The translations under genes and the position numbers were made by a program. Shown piece by piece: positions 1-12,464 of a DNA stretch of 64,000 bases; the stretch's first letter is position 1; each line of letters begins with the position of its first letter. The notes under the pieces were generated by a model. That model did no database searches and was not told where the DNA came from. It was given only the letters and a program-made list of their open reading frames with translations. The DNA is from Atriophallophorus winterbourni (lineage: Eukaryota > Platyhelminthes > Trematoda > Plagiorchiida > Microphallidae), in NCBI GenBank assembly GCA_013407085.1, contig JACCGJ010001351.1, forward strand, positions 1-64,000, written 5' to 3'.

Positions 1-345
1 ATGTGTTCCAACTGAACATTTTTGAAGATTCTGACTCTTCGAAATTCCTCACATCTTCGATGTTCCGGTCCATCGTTCTTTAATATTCTTCGTGTCATTT
101 TTCCCCTCACCCGATTTTCCTTTCATACAATAACTGCTCATATATTGAATTTCTGTAAAACTGATTGATTATCATTTACCTTAACCATTTTAACGAATGA
201 AAAATTCCCAACACGTTGGACCTCGAAAATGTTAATATTTTTTGTCCATTTTTTATGCTTCATGTAATACAAACAGCTTTGAATTAATAATCGATCGTTC
301 TTAGCATTGCCTTGGAATTCAAGATAAAATAGTTTTTATTTATTT
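1..345. other. Left edge, no gene recognised
   Basis: AT-rich sequence. I see no open frame, RNA gene or repeat that I can name. It lies just beyond the 3' end of the minus-strand LINE that follows. Confidence 0.5.
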
Positions 346-1990
346 TAACTTTAGGGCGAGTAAGTGGCATATGTATAGCCTCCTTCGGTTATACGTCCGT
401 ACAGAACGAATTGCAATCTTGGAAGCGCATGGTATATCTAGCTTAACTTGGTGCTCTGTGATGATCCAAGAAAAGAAAAAGATTAAGGCGAATTCTGCGT
501 ACCAAAGCTGGGTCAATTTTCGAGTAGAAATACATCTTACTTTATAAGATAAGGATTAAGTAGCCTAACATGATTGCTAATTCTACTGGGTTAAGCTTTT
601 CTAAGAGAATACAGTCACGCCTAGTGCATGTGAGAGTAGGCTATATTAACAGTAGTCACGAAGCGGTAATACTTTCATTTTATATAGACTTAGTCTACTT
701 TCACGAAGGAGGAATTTTTGATTTAGCAATCCAAAATTCTGTCTAGCTGTTGCTATGAGAAATCTTACTTCTTCGTTGAAATTGAGAGATGAAGAATATC
801 TAAATCCTAAGTCTTTGATTTCGTCAGAAAGTGCGAGTGGTGTATTGTTGAGAATAATACTACCGGGGGTATTGAGCAGCGTATACCCATGAATTGCGTC
901 TTCAGAGCTAAGAATTCTAAACCCCATTGTGAGCCCCAACTTAAAAGGGTTGAAAGATCGTCGTTGAGAGAGTCTATAGCCTGTGATATCTCTATGGCTG
1001 GAAAAGCTAAAACAAGTTTAATATCACCCGCAAAGATAAAAAGCTTTGCGTTTTTCACGAAATCTTGCACATCATTAATATATATATATATATATAAGAA
1101 AAAGGAGGGGACCTAGTACGCTACTTAGAATGACTCCACTGGGTATAGGTTGTGTTTCAGAGGATATGCCATTAACGGAAACGGAGAAGGTGTGATCAGA
1201 AAGATATGAACAGAACCAATTAAATAGGGATCCGGAAATACCAAGTGATGATAATTTTCGAAGAAGAAGAGAATGAGGAACCTCATCAAATGCTTTGGTA
1301 ATGTCTAAGAAAACTGTCAGTACAGCTAATCCATGATCTATGGAGGCTGTTATATGGTCCAAATATTCCAGCTGACAGGTAATACAGGACTTCTGATTTG
1401 AAAAAGCCATGTTGGAATGGAGAGAAAGCGTTTGGGCCCAAGTAAGCTATTAATGCGTTTTTGATCAACTTTTCGAATAGCCTAGAGAGGAAAGGTGTGT
1501 GATTAATTGGGCGATAATTACTGACGATGTGCGAATTCCCTGTTTTAAGCCGAGGTGCAATGACAGAATGTTTCCATTCGAGGGGGAAAATACCAGATTT
1601 AATAGAAAGATTAAACAGGTTTAATAAAATTAAAGGTATTTCATCCGTATTTAGTTGCAAGATTGCTGGAACAAAGCCCACAATATCAGGCTTGTAAGAA
1701 GCTTTTCTTCGCCGACACATTGCGCTAACCACTTGTAAACTAAAGGAGATGGAATCCATACACATTGAATTAATATTTTGATTTGGGAGTACAGGGTATA
1801 CATTGGTATTGAATGACTTACTAAAATAGTTCAGAAAAACCTTACTTATTGCTGAATAGTCTGATGTTGATGATTCCCAACCATCATCGTTGAACACAAG
1901 TGTAGAAATTTCATGTTTACTTAAATTATATCGAGATCTCGTTAGACTGTTCAAACACGTGGTCTTCGGAGCACTGTTCAGGGCCATTCT
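346..1990 (-). pseudogene. LINE-A reverse transcriptase, broken
   Basis: Successive frames at 1987-1286, 1410-1075, 1070-807 and 939-646 carry reverse transcriptase blocks in order: YRPINHTPFLSRLFEKLI, FLDITKAFDEVPH, SVLGPLLFLIY, and the thumb-region IKDLGF. The FADD catalytic box is altered to FAGD (near 1,030), so even a frame-corrected enzyme would lack one catalytic aspartate. A TA microsatellite sits exactly after LLFLIY. Weak C-terminal similarity continues to about 350. Confidence 0.75.
1076..1097. repeat. (TA)n microsatellite inside the RT frame
   Basis: About eleven TA units. On the minus strand they encode alternating I and Y directly after LLFL, where the family normally has LIYIND, so the tract grew from the coding sequence of the motif itself. 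Confidence 0.9.
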
Positions 1991-2103
1991 TTATTGATTC
2001 TCGATGAATTGCAATTTGATTATTGTAAAAGAGCTAAGAAGTTCCTTGAGACGTTAAAATGAATAAAAGTCTGATGTGTGGTTTACAAAAGCAGAAAGAC
2101 GGG

Positions 2104-3164
2104 CTATCTTTTTTCAAGAAGTTTTATTTTATCAAGTTTAATAGGTTTAGTCTTTCGATGAGTTGATGCAGTTACAAGACATCTAGAGAAATTTTTATGA
2201 AATATGGAAGAGATAATATTAAAATCTGGAGATATAAAGAAGTCAGTCCAATCAGAGTTCCTGATTAGAGTCGAAAACTTTATCCGATCAATATAAAGAC
2301 AACCATTATCTCTGCAGATGGATGTCCGAGTTTTATAAAGATGAAGTTGGCACATAACCATTTTATGATCACAACCAAGAAGGGGTGTTATGACTTGTAC
2401 ATTACTAGGATTAGGACCCAATGTGAAAATAAGGTCTAGAAGGCTTGATTGTCTTGTAGGTTTATCTACTGCTTGAGTGTAACCTAGTAAGCTGATTGCT
2501 TCGGAAAAAGAGGAGAATTTTCTAGATAGATGGGGGGAATTCCAGCATGTATAAGGCATGTTAAAATCACCAGCTATAAGTTTATTTTTATGAGGGGTCG
2601 GAGAAACTTCAATAAAAGCATTTTTTATCTTATCAAGATTATGTGAAGTTGGAGGAGGTGGGTTGTAAATACAACCGAAAAGGGCGTCCAGTGAAGGTAT
2701 ATTGATCCATAACAATTCATCAATATCATCCAGTGTAGAAGAAGAATAAAGTTTGGCCGGTATATCCTTAGTAATATATATGATGCAACCACCACCACGA
2801 GTGGAGCACCGATTTTTGAGAAAAATATTATAATTAGGTAGGAAAAGGAGTGCATCTGCATCTTCATCAGTCGTCCAAGTTTCAGTGATTAAGACTACAT
2901 CAGTCGGGTTAGCAGATAGAAAAATTGAAGATCGGGCATTTTAGAAGTAATGGATCTCGCGTTAAATAGAAGGATGCGTATAGGGGAAGTAGAAAGAGGG
3001 GTATTAATGATAGGGGACGGAGATTTGAAACTAGGTTGTGCTACATCCTGTAGATCGGTGGAAACACAAGGGGAAAATTTGAAGGCCGGAAATGGTTCGG
3101 GTAAACCTGGGTGGGGGCGTATGATGGATATATTTGTGGAGCAGGGTGTGACCTTGTGGATCAA
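2104..3164 (-). pseudogene. LINE-A APE-type endonuclease domain, broken
   Basis: The domain is spread over three frames. It starts near 3040 with ILLFNARSITSK, the N-terminal asparagine motif of APE-like LINE endonucleases. It continues around 2870-2720 and then in the 203-codon frame 2715-2104. That frame holds KLIAGDFNMPYTCW, with the catalytic-region GDFN motif, and later LLGCDHKMV, with the conserved aspartate-histidine pair near the C terminus. In the family this enzyme nicks target DNA to prime reverse transcription. At least two frameshifts interrupt it. Confidence 0.7.
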
Positions 3165-3287
3165 CGATTACCTGGAGTGCAGCAGGTGATTCGGCGTTTT
3201 AGCTGATAGATGAATTTTCAGTTAGGTTACTTATGTCAGCGAGGTTAGAAGTCTTGCTGCTACAACATGGAGATTGGGTGCTTTCCG

Positions 3288-3903
3288 TCACCGGCTCGGG
3301 AATATTGCGGGTGAACTTACGTTGTAGGGATTTGTGTTGTCACGTTTAAGTAACACATTCGAGAATCGAGGAAAAGAAGCTAGAACATGCTTGTTTTTTT
3401 GAGATGTGAAAAGCATAATCTTCGTTATTAAATTTGATAAGGATTGGGGTGCGTCTAGCAATTGATGATTTACGAAGCCTAATGAGTGTCGCTGAGTCAG
3501 CCGTAAGGCCGTAGTGAGAGAGAATTGACCGTTTGAGTTCATCCAACGGGTATATATCAGCTATATTCAAAAGAATTATGTTCTTAGCTCTGATTCTCCG
3601 TTGCTCTATTTCCGAGGTTAGAGACTCTACGAAGCGTCCTGTGCGCTGAACCAGATCAGAGTTAACATTATAGTTGGGGTCGAAAAGGATAGCTAAGGGT
3701 TCTAGTAATGTAAAAAGGCGCGATACATTACTGATTTTATCTGCGATGGTTTCAACCTTAGTCTCCAAATTGTGTAATTTTGATAACACAGTAGAGAAAT
3801 TAGAGTCTAGAACGACTGAACATTTGTTCAATCGTGGCGTGACACGTGGTGCGTTACGAGATGATTTCGAATATTTAGAGTGGAGCATGTTCAGCGAATG
3901 CAA
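3288..3903 (-). pseudogene. LINE-A ORF1 (nucleic-acid-binding protein), frameshifted
   Basis: The first 185 codons (3903-3346) are open, then the frame shifts into an overlapping frame down to about 3288. The N-terminal third is basic. Residues about 40-65 form a heptad-like stretch (LHNLETKVETIADKI) that suggests a coiled coil. Residues about 95-170 look like an RNA-recognition-type fold (NIILLNIADIYPLDELK, then PILIKFNNEDYAF). Coiled coil plus RRM is the usual ORF1p layout in this kind of LINE, where the protein coats the element RNA. The ATG at 3903 begins the frame and is the likely start. The frameshift makes a working protein unlikely. Confidence 0.65.
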
Positions 3904-3984
3904 GTATAGATAAATATATACGATATAAGATAGTGAGAGGAAGAAACTTGCCGAGTTTCAAACCGACCGCGTTTTTTTATTGAT

Positions 3985-4735
3985 ACTGAACGTGACCTGG
4001 GTACAATTATGACTCGGTCGCTTAAATCCAAGGAGGATACGAGCAGAAAAGCTGCTGCTGCAAACCGCGCATGGTGGGCTATTAGTCGGTCGTTTTCGGC
4101 GAATACTCGGCAAATGCTTCGCATTCTTTATTCCACATACGTGAGACCAGTTTTGGGATATGGTTTGCCAGCCACCTATCTACAAACTAAGGGAGAACGT
4201 GACTAGTTGGGAAAATTGCCAAGGTGGGCGACGAAACGAGTACGAGGATTGAAATCAATTCCTTATGTGGAGAGAGTTGAACGCCTCAACCACATGTCGC
4301 TCAGTATACGGTGTTTGCGCTACGACCTGCTGCTAACTCGTCGCATATTACTGGGAGCTCATGGTGACGAGTGGCGCGAGTTTTTCCATCTTGCGATGCA
4401 CTAAAGAACCCGTGGCCATGCTCTAAAGCTTCAAAAGCGAACGACACTACGCCTACCACAGGGATTCACGCTCTAAACAAGATTTGCTAACTTGTGGAAT
4501 GCGCTTCCAGCATCATCCATTACGTGGTGCTTCCTAAATACAACCCGGATAATCCCTTGGCATGGCGATCGTCGAGGACATCCAAATCACAATAAGAAAA
4601 AACGCTTTGGCAGTGGTGGTTGCTTCTCTGCAGCTTTCCATCGAAAGATATTCTGGACGCTCGATTGGCTCGTTCGCTGCTTACTGTCCTGTGCAATTTT
4701 TTTGTTTTTTTTTTTGAAATTTTTTTGACCGAACT
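3985..4735 (+). mobile_element. CR1-like LINE 3' fragment (RT C-terminus and tail)
   Basis: The plus strand encodes only the end of a LINE polymerase. It reads ILYSTYVRPVLGYGLPA, then WATKRVRGLKSIPYVERVE, then a frame with FANLWNALPASS near 4,490. These are the usual C-terminal landmarks of CR1 reverse transcriptases. Stops at 4204 and 4402 break it. A T-rich tract at 4,697-4,730 marks its 3' end. It is 5'-truncated, typical of incomplete target-primed reverse transcription. Confidence 0.75.
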
Positions 4736-4870
4736 GAACTTTTGCTGTAAATTGTTAATCAATTTATCGCATTATATACACATCGTAACTAGAATCAACA
4801 TATTCTATTACGTTTTTTGAAAATTTTTATATATATTCATTGTTATTTGAATTTTTAAAAAAATCAAACT

Positions 4871-5239
4871 ATGCCTAAAGCTTCATATCCCTGCATTTCA
4901 AGTGAATGTGGTAAGAAGGTTGTAAAAGGTATAGCTTGTGATGTGTGCCAGAGATGGGCGCATCCAAAATGCTCTGGCATTCTTGCCAAGCATTATGAAA
5001 CTTATTGTAAAATTAGTTTCATGGAATGGGTATGTTGGGAGTGTAAGAGAAACGCCAGGGAAGTATTCCTGAGGACCTCCGCTAGTATTTTAAACAATGT
5101 GGAGGCAAATAATAAGAGTTCTCCGTTGTCCTACGCCGAGGTCGTAAGGATAAGAACAACCCCGTCAACAAAACCCGGCCCTGCCCGCAGTACCATCAAT
5201 AAGAATAAAAAAGCAACACAGGGGGAAAAAGAACCCTAA
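4871..5239 (+). pseudogene. LINE-B ORF1 N-terminus with PHD-like zinc finger
   Basis: 122 codons from an ATG at 4871. Residues about 8-60 carry cysteine-histidine pairs spaced like a PHD finger: CISSECGKK, then CDVCQRWAHPKCSG, then WVCWECK. PHD-type fingers occur in ORF1 proteins of some CR1-group LINEs and are thought to bind protein or nucleic acid. The rest is lysine- and serine-rich. The stop at 5237 is probably a frameshift product, because basic, glutamine-rich ORF1-like sequence and an RRM-like stretch (ARPILVEFMNQQDRDT, about 5,550) continue in other frames to about 5,960. Confidence 0.7.
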
Positions 5240-5984
5240 AAAGAAAACCGTCGATAACAGTAAATGTCCGGTAATAACACAGCAAGCTAACTACGTTGCT
5301 TTAGAAAGGCAAATAAATGCCTTAGCTGAGCAAGTTAGTAAGCTTGCTGCACCCAACAAAATGGCGGAAACGAGGCCATCTCGTACTCTCCTCATACTAA
5401 ATAGGGAAGAGCCGCTGATTCGCGAAAGCAAATCCCGGCGCCAAATGGACCGTTCCAGTGTTCAAGATATTTTGCGCATGGCAGGGCCTTATTAACAGCC
5501 AGGTAAAAAGGGTCCATCGTGTAGGCCGGTGGAACCCAACTGTAAATAGCGCTCGTCCGATCTTGGTAGAATTCATGAACCAGCAGGACAGGGATACGCT
5601 TCTTTTAAAAGTGCTTACCTTGAGCGCTACACAAATGGGCGATTCAAAGTTGTCCAAGATAAGGGGCCTCAACGACATTTTCATGGAAAGCGTTCAAAAA
5701 CGCCCATGACTGGCTTGAAAACTCCCATAAAAGGGATCAACCTTAGCCACCATAAAATGTTTAAGTCATCTGCGGTAGTTGTCATTGAAGATGTACTCCA
5801 AAATGGGCCGCCAGTAGAATACGAGCGCATGAAAAACTCGCTTTTCAGTAAGCTTCTGAACGAGGAAAATCTATGTACAATTGCCATTAGGCCGGTGCAA
5901 GCTCGTTCGCAAGGCAGTCTAGCCACTTATCAACTTCTCCGGTTTCAAAAAACGGGGTGCTCCCACCCCGAGTAAAGTTAGTTT

Positions 5985-6897
5985 AAAATGTGCGCAGAAT
6001 AGAAATACCCGTGTACGGTACACAAATGCTTGCAGTATACGTAATAAATGGGGCGAGCTGCAGCTTGCTGCACTGGAAAACCAGGTCGACATAATTGCCA
6101 TCTCCGAATCATGGTTGAAACCAGATGATCATGTTCCGTCATTTGTATCAACTAAGTATTCCATCTATCGTCAGGATAGGGATACTGGTGCTACGGGAGG
6201 GAGAGTGGCAATTATGATAAACGAAGATCTCCCCCACAGTGAAACATCGATAAAGATCGCTTCTCACTCAATCCAACTAACATCGGTATTTCTTACTGTC
6301 GCTAGAAGAAGACTGGCACTTGCATGGGTTTATAGAAGCCCGACCGCTTCATCATTAGACGACCAATTACTAATGGACACATTGGAAGTACTAAAAGGGC
6401 AATGCAACGCATTACTAATTGTCGGAGACTTCAATCTCCCGGGCATTGATTGGCATACTGAAATTTCTTCACCAGGGTCAGTTGAGTCGCAATATCTAGA
6501 CTGGTTTCATGTCGGAGCCTTTTATCAACATGTAAGGGAACCTACAAGGTTTAGGACAGGACATACCCCGTCAACTTTAGATTTGGTTCTGTCGTCTCAT
6601 GAAAGAGATATTTATGGAATCAAATACCTTTCGCCACTAGGCAAGAGCGACCACGCTGTAATTCTTCTTGACTGGACTTTAGTGCATCCTAGTCCTCAAG
6701 TAAAGATGTCCCACAACTTTGGTCGAATGGACATCGTCCAACTACAAACTAAAGCAATGAATCTAAGTTGGGAACCAGACAAATTAGAACCTAGTGTAGA
6801 AATCAGGTGGAATATTATAAAAGGGCACCTTTTACAACTACAGGATGATTTTGCTCCTCTACAACCAGTGAGAACGCGAGGAAAACCACCCTGGTAG
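5985..6897 (+). pseudogene. LINE-B APE-type endonuclease
   Basis: An open run of about 300 codons ends at a TAG at 6895. Motifs in order: NACSIRNKW (N-terminal asparagine), IIAISESWL (catalytic glutamate), VYRSPT, LLIVGDFNLPGIDW, and LGKSDHAVI (the terminal aspartate-histidine). All expected catalytic residues are present, so this domain looks intact by eye. The in-frame stop separates it from the polymerase. Confidence 0.8.
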
Positions 6898-7149
6898 AGC
6901 GCGTCTATTCGCAAGGCTATTAGATGTCGTGACCGTAGCTGGAGGGCGTACAAATTCTGTGGAACTCACAGATCTAGACTGCAGTACATACAGACCAGAA
7001 ATTCAGCTGTTGCGCTGCAAAGGAAAGCTAAAAGGGACTTCGAATCCCGACTTGTCAAAAAAGCAAAGATTAACTTGAAAGCTTTTTATGGCTATGTTCA
7101 GTCCAAGCGATCATTAAGAGAGGAAATAGGTACGTTAGTGCTGGACGAT

Positions 7150-8684
7150 GGCAATACGGCTTTGACTGCACCGGAAAAGCCGATGCGTTGCATTCATTCT
7201 TCTGCAGTGTTTATCGGCGCGATTCAGGTAACTGTTTAGAAACTCACGAGTGCAGAGCACCTCCCTTTAGCTCGGTGGAGGTTAATCAGGAAATGGTCAC
7301 CACAGTTCTGTCGCAGCTGGACAAAACTAAGTCGGCTGGCCTCGACGGCATACATCCGGCTATTCTTCAACCGCTTGCGAATATATTTAGCCTTGCAATC
7401 AGAAATCTTTTCGAAGCTACCTTACTCCAGGGTATACTACCGGATGATTGGAAACGAGCGGCGGTAATAGCCATATACAAAAAGGGTCCCATTTCGGATG
7501 TACGCAACTAAAGGCCAGTAAGCCTGACAAGCATTCTTTGCAAGTGCTTGGAAAAAATCATTCGGCACCAGGTATGTAAACATTTGGTAGCCAATTCCTT
7601 ACTATCCGATGCCCAGCACGGATTCTGGAAAGGAAGGTCCTGCCTAACCAATCTTTTAAGCTTTCTGGACGAAGTGACATTACGCCTCGATGAAGGGAGA
7701 GTAGTCGAAGTCTGCTATCTTGATTTTCAAAAGGCATTTGACTCGGTGAAACATAGGTACCTTCTGCACAAACTAAGTATGTGTGGCGTCACAGGTGACC
7801 TACATCGATGGTTAGACAGCTTCTTAACTAATCGCACTAACTATGTTAGAATTGCAGGGGAGTGCTCGCAGGAATCACTGATTCTCAGTTGAGTGCCTCA
7901 AGGCTCGGTGCTTGGTCCATTACTTTTTCTTATTTTTGTAAACGACCTGGCAGCGTGCTTGAGTTCACGCTGCTTCCTGTTTGCTGATGATGTTAAGATC
8001 CTAGGAACCGACGGTAGAGATACGCTTATCTCTGATTTAGAAAAAGTAATCGAGTGGACAAAGACCTGGGACTTGCCACTAAACCTGGGGAAGAGCTGTT
8101 TTCTGACGACTGATTTAGCGACAACCCAACTAGAAGTTGGAGAAGGAACTATCAGAATAGCGGCTGCTCAGAAAGTGAAGGATCTTGGCATTACTATAAC
8201 AGGCGATTTTAAATGGGCTACTCAATGTGCCGAAGCTGCAAACAAGGCTCGCAGAGAAGTGTTCAGACTTCGCTCAGCGTTATCTTGCCGAAAACCTTCA
8301 ATCTTCATCCCCTTATACAAAGTAGTCGTGCGGCCTCACTTGGAGTACTGCGTTCAATCCTGGGCCCCGTACTTAAAAAAGGATATAGCATGTCTCGAAA
8401 GGGTCCAGCGCCTTGCGACTAGGATGGTTGAGGGTCAGGCAGGTAAAACTTATGAGGCTAGACTCAAGGACCTCGGTTTGTTCTCACTAAAGAGACGGCG
8501 GCTGCGAGGTGACCTAATAGAAGCCTTCAAGATTCTAAAGGGTCTTACAGGTGATAATATTACTGACATCCTTAAACTTGCACCTAAAGCAGCTACAAGG
8601 GGTAATTCCATGAAACTTCTTAAGAGTAGGCCCAGGTTGCTGGCACGTGAGCACTTTTTCAGCAACCAAGTGGTCAACTTCTAG
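7150..8684 (+). pseudogene. LINE-B reverse transcriptase
   Basis: Three open stretches (7188-7511, 7548-7892, 7893-8684) are in one frame, interrupted by single stop codons at about 7,509 and 7,890. Motifs: SAGLDGIHPAIL, WKRAAVIAIYKKG, AQHGFWKGRSC, CYLDFQKAFDSVKH, MPQGSVLGPLLFLIFVNDL and the catalytic FADD (FLFADDVKI). The C-terminal part has VRPHLEYCVQSWAPYLKKD. These are standard CR1/Jockey-group polymerase blocks. Only point stops prevent translation. Confidence 0.85.
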
Positions 8685-9179
8685 AACAAGCTCCCAGATT
8701 GTATAGTAAGCTTCCCAAATGTGTTGAGCTTTAAAAGGGAATTAGACGTTAAATGGTCTATCATATTTCCGCATATTGCATATTAAAAAACTTTAAAAAA
8801 ACACAAAAAACGTATTTTTACATTTTTATCATATCTGTCTAGGCCTGGACAACCTGACAGTAAATTAGCCCACATGCAGTCTATGACTGTGTTTCACTTT
8901 ACCTCAACTAGGCTAGTGATTTCATCCACCCCACATTGTCACGCATATTATTGCCTGTTTCCATGAAAGCTGACCTCTCAACCGTGCTGGTGAAGAGACC
9001 CTACCCCTTACTTTTCCAGATATTCGAACAAGAACGTGTAAAATTACGAACTGTATACTCATATCGAAATGGCCGGGTGTCTCAACCGCATACCGTCGAA
9101 AGAAATCTGGGCGCGTGATTGGCTTTTAGCCACCTTCAGCCCTGTGCAACTTGAACTTGAACTTGAACAACTGAGGTCA

Positions 9180-10240
9180 ATTTTCGACGCGCAATTTTGA
9201 ACGAATTACGAGATACCGGGAATTGTTGTGACACTTTTGTCTCAAAACATTTGGTTACACCATTTGTTGATAAACTAGATCACATGTGAAAATAATCAAT
9301 CAAAACGAAAAAAGAAACATCGTTCAGTCGAAAAATTGATATAGGGAACTGTCGGTCAATTTGTTTTAAATTATTTGCAGAAAGTATTGTAACTGCTGAA
9401 ATTTCGTTTATATGAATAAAGCCAATTTTTTCTTCTCCTCCTTCTAATCCTCTGCACAGTCGTTTGTCTGGAAGTAGCAATAGATTTTGTCCATGTTGAT
9501 CATCTACCTCGCTACATAGAAGAAGTCTGACATAAACCGTGGTCTGAGCACCTCCCAATGATCAATCTCTGTGTCGACATTAAAAGCATCTTTGCCACTC
9601 TCAGGGGATGTGCGGCTTCTTCCTGCTCGTGTCCCGTTTACAACAGTAATTCGCCCAAAATTAGTCGCATTTGCTTTGAACCTATCCATCTTGACTCCGT
9701 GATTCCTAAGAGGATGAGTTTATATTTCCTCATCTCTGCTACAACTTGCATAATACTTCAGGTCTCATACATTGATAGTATGTTACATGTGACGATGGTA
9801 GTTGTGGTCCTCGTGAAGACGATGGTTTAAGGACTGATGCCTTCCAGATGAATCCGGCTTACACAATCCGACGCCATACACATTACAGATGTGCTTCCAT
9901 CTTTGCTCAGGTCCGTGTAGTCTGTTAGTAATCTTGTTCAAGTTTCTGTAGCTAGAAGAATTGTGCAATGTAGAGTAGCTGGCCCTACGCTCAACCTTAT
10001 TTCGTAGCCGGGCTTGCGAAATCTATTGACAGAATTATATTTTGAATAATAATGAGTTAATTGTACAAATTCTATGACGCATGCTTACTGTAAGATTTTA
10101 TGTGAGATCCACGAGAACGATTGCATCAATTACATAACACACTGTCAATACTCTATGCTACTACGGCTGCTTAATTTGAAATATTTTGCAATGACGATTG
10201 TGTAACTTATATTCATGCAAATACATACATATATATTGTT
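9180..10240. other. Unassigned sequence between LINE-B and the palindrome
   Basis: Short frames occur on both strands (for instance 9504-9689 minus), but none shows a motif I recognise. It may be an old retroelement remnant; I cannot assign it. Confidence 0.4.
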
Positions 10241-12450
10241 ACGAAAACGGAGATAATGTCAACTACATTTGTGGCACATATGCTCGAACAGTTTAATCAT
10301 ATCAGTCCCATGCAACAGTGATCTTAAAATTTAAAATCGGTTTCTATCATGTCATTCATAATGCAGCTGATCAAATATATCATAGAATGGAAATGACGGC
10401 CAAAATACACAAGCAAGTATACAACAGAGACTGACGGTGTGATGTGATTTTCGTATTCCAACTACGTGTTTCAATGAATCTCATCTATCAATCTAGACTC
10501 ACTGAGCCTTCATTTACACTTGAATTGCCTAAGAAATTCCTAGTATGTCGCCTTTGTAGTACTTAATAACCCCTCTTGTTATGAATCGGTTATAGTACGT
10601 TTTTGGTAAATTTTTGCTTCTGAACACAGACGTTTCGTCAGACCAAGAGTGTCGGTACGAACAGTGTTCAGGTTTAAATGACATTCTCTGTTTTCAGAAG
10701 CAAAACGTAACCAAAAACGTATACAATCGATCCATTGCAAACTTTTTTTCATGATTATGGACTCTCGATCGGTCTCGAATATTTTCAATCACTTTATTTA
10801 AAACTTTATTTGAAACTGTGCAGTGCATACTTCAATCCTGTATGTTCAGAGGTTTATATTTTTTTTTCTGTATATACATTTTCTCCTTTAATGTTGTTTA
10901 GAATATTTCATTTGGCAATATACATTTTAGAATTTTGAATTTCGAAGGTACTGAAAGAAATGATATAAAACAACTGATTCATTGCAAACTTTCTTTTGCA
11001 TTAATATGATTTCCCGATCGCTCACCAACATTTTCCACTACATTGCCAATCAACTTAATTTGTTATGAAATATCATGATGCAACTCACTGATAAACATGG
11101 TATATTTCATTTTGCAACTTACTGTAACTCGCAAACTACATGTTAATATTGATTCACATATCGCAAAAAGATTGAAATTAAATTTTGTTACGGTTAGCCT
11201 AGAGATAGGGCCATGTATACTCGTTTGTGAGCCTCCAAATATTGTAGATTTAATTGCAAGAAAGCTTACTTCAACATGTTGAGCCGAAATACAGGTAAAG
11301 AGGTCAACAATATTCCGATTGCAATGAGTCATTTTAAATTCAGAACAAAACGTCATCTATAACCATGAAGTTTAAATTGAAAGGGGTGAAGATTTGGCTA
11401 AGGTTGTTGTTCTCTTTCGTTAAACTGCGTTATCATTCAGCCTTTAAAAATGGATAACAGTCGACAATACATCATCGTCTTCCACTTTTCCTTTATGGTT
11501 TCAGATGATATTTTTCAATTTGTAAATGACTCACGGCAATTGGTGTTTTGGTGACCTATTTAACTGTACCTCGGCTCAACTTCCTGCAATAACTTCAATA
11601 ATATTGGAGGCTCACAAACGAGTATACATGGTCCTATCGCTCGGCTAACTGCAACAATATTTAATTTCAGTCTTTTCGCAATGAGAGTAACGTTTGTGTG
11701 AGTAAATATTCATTTGCGGTTAGTACGTTACTGTAATTTGCAAAATGAAATATACTATATTTATTAGAGAGTGGCATTACGATATTTCATAGCAGAATCG
11801 GGTACATAGCAATGTATTGGAAAATGTTGGTGACTGATTGGGGAATCATATTCATGAAAAGAAAGTTTGCAATGAATCAGTTCTATTATATCATTTCTTC
11901 CAGCACTTTCGACATATAGAATTCAAAAATGTTTATTGCCAACTGTAATCTTCTAAACATCATCGGAAATTAACAATATATACAGTATACATATACAGTA
12001 AAAAATATAAAATTCTGAACTGAGAGAAATCAGCAATGTAATAGAAAATGTCCGTGACCGATCAAGGATTCATAATCATGAAAACAGAAAGTTGGCAATG
12101 ATTCAGTTTTTTGTATCATTTCACACAGTACTTCCAAAATTCAGAATTCAAAAATGTGTATTGCTGAATTTGATCTCCTAAGCAACATTGGAAGATGAAA
12201 ATGTATTAACAGTAAAAAATATAAGCCTCTGAACATAGAGGATCGGATTATGCAGTGCACAGTCTTAAATGAAGGCTTCGAAGTTTAAGTGAAATGTGTG
12301 TTATAAATAACCACAAAGGCGACATAGTAGGAATTTCTTGGACAATTCAAGTGCAAATGAGAGCTCAATGAGTCTAGAATGATGGATGAGATTCGTTGAA
12401 ACGCATAGGTGGAATAACAGAATCACATCACACCGTCTGTTGCATACACA
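10241..12450. repeat. Large imperfect palindrome (copy 1)
   Basis: Two arms run towards a centre near 11.44 kb. Sequence at about 10,940-11,430 recurs reverse-complemented at about 11,450-11,930, and 10,385-10,575 recurs inverted at 12,270-12,445. Shared landmarks are CTCGTTTGTGAGCCTCCAAA at 11,220 and its inverse at 11,603. The right arm has an extra repeat block near 12.0-12.2 kb and the left an extra block near 10.6-10.75 kb. No coding frame is conserved. A second copy, in the same orientation, is at 62,151-64,000, and shorter related arms lie in the 37-56 kb unit. Confidence 0.8.
10601..10648 (-). ncRNA. Hammerhead-like motif class B, degenerate
   Basis: The minus strand has TTGGT, CTGACGA, a TCTG/CAGA hairpin stem, then a mutated GAAA box and ACCAA. 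Stem I (UUGGU with ACCAA) is perfect but the GAAAC/ACGU part is changed, so it is probably inactive. Confidence 0.35.
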
Positions 12451-12464
12451 ATACTGTTTTAAGG

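Larger units (their letters stand above)
346..3905 (-). mobile_element. CR1-like non-LTR retrotransposon (LINE-A), decayed
   Basis: A two-ORF LINE reads right to left. ORF1 lies near 3.9-3.3 kb, an APE-type endonuclease near 3.16-2.1 kb and a reverse transcriptase from about 1.99 kb to about 0.35 kb. The order and the motifs GDFNMP (endonuclease), DITKAFDEVPH and SVLGPLLFLIY (reverse transcriptase) fit the CR1 group, common in trematodes; the clade is inferred. Several frameshifts and stops break every domain, so it is dead. The 3' boundary is approximate: weak C-terminal similarity fades near 350. The 5' end abuts a plus-strand CR1 fragment. Confidence 0.85.
4840..9175 (+). mobile_element. 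CR1-like LINE with PHD-type ORF1 (LINE-B), nearly full length
   Basis: The most complete LINE of the left cluster: ORF1 with a PHD-like zinc finger (4871-5239 and onward), APE endonuclease (about 5,985-6,897), reverse transcriptase (about 7,150-8,684), then a 3' tail ending in repeated ACTTGA units near 9,175. Only a handful of stops separate long open stretches, so it decayed later than LINE-A. Boundaries are approximate; I found no clear target-site duplication. Confidence 0.85.
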
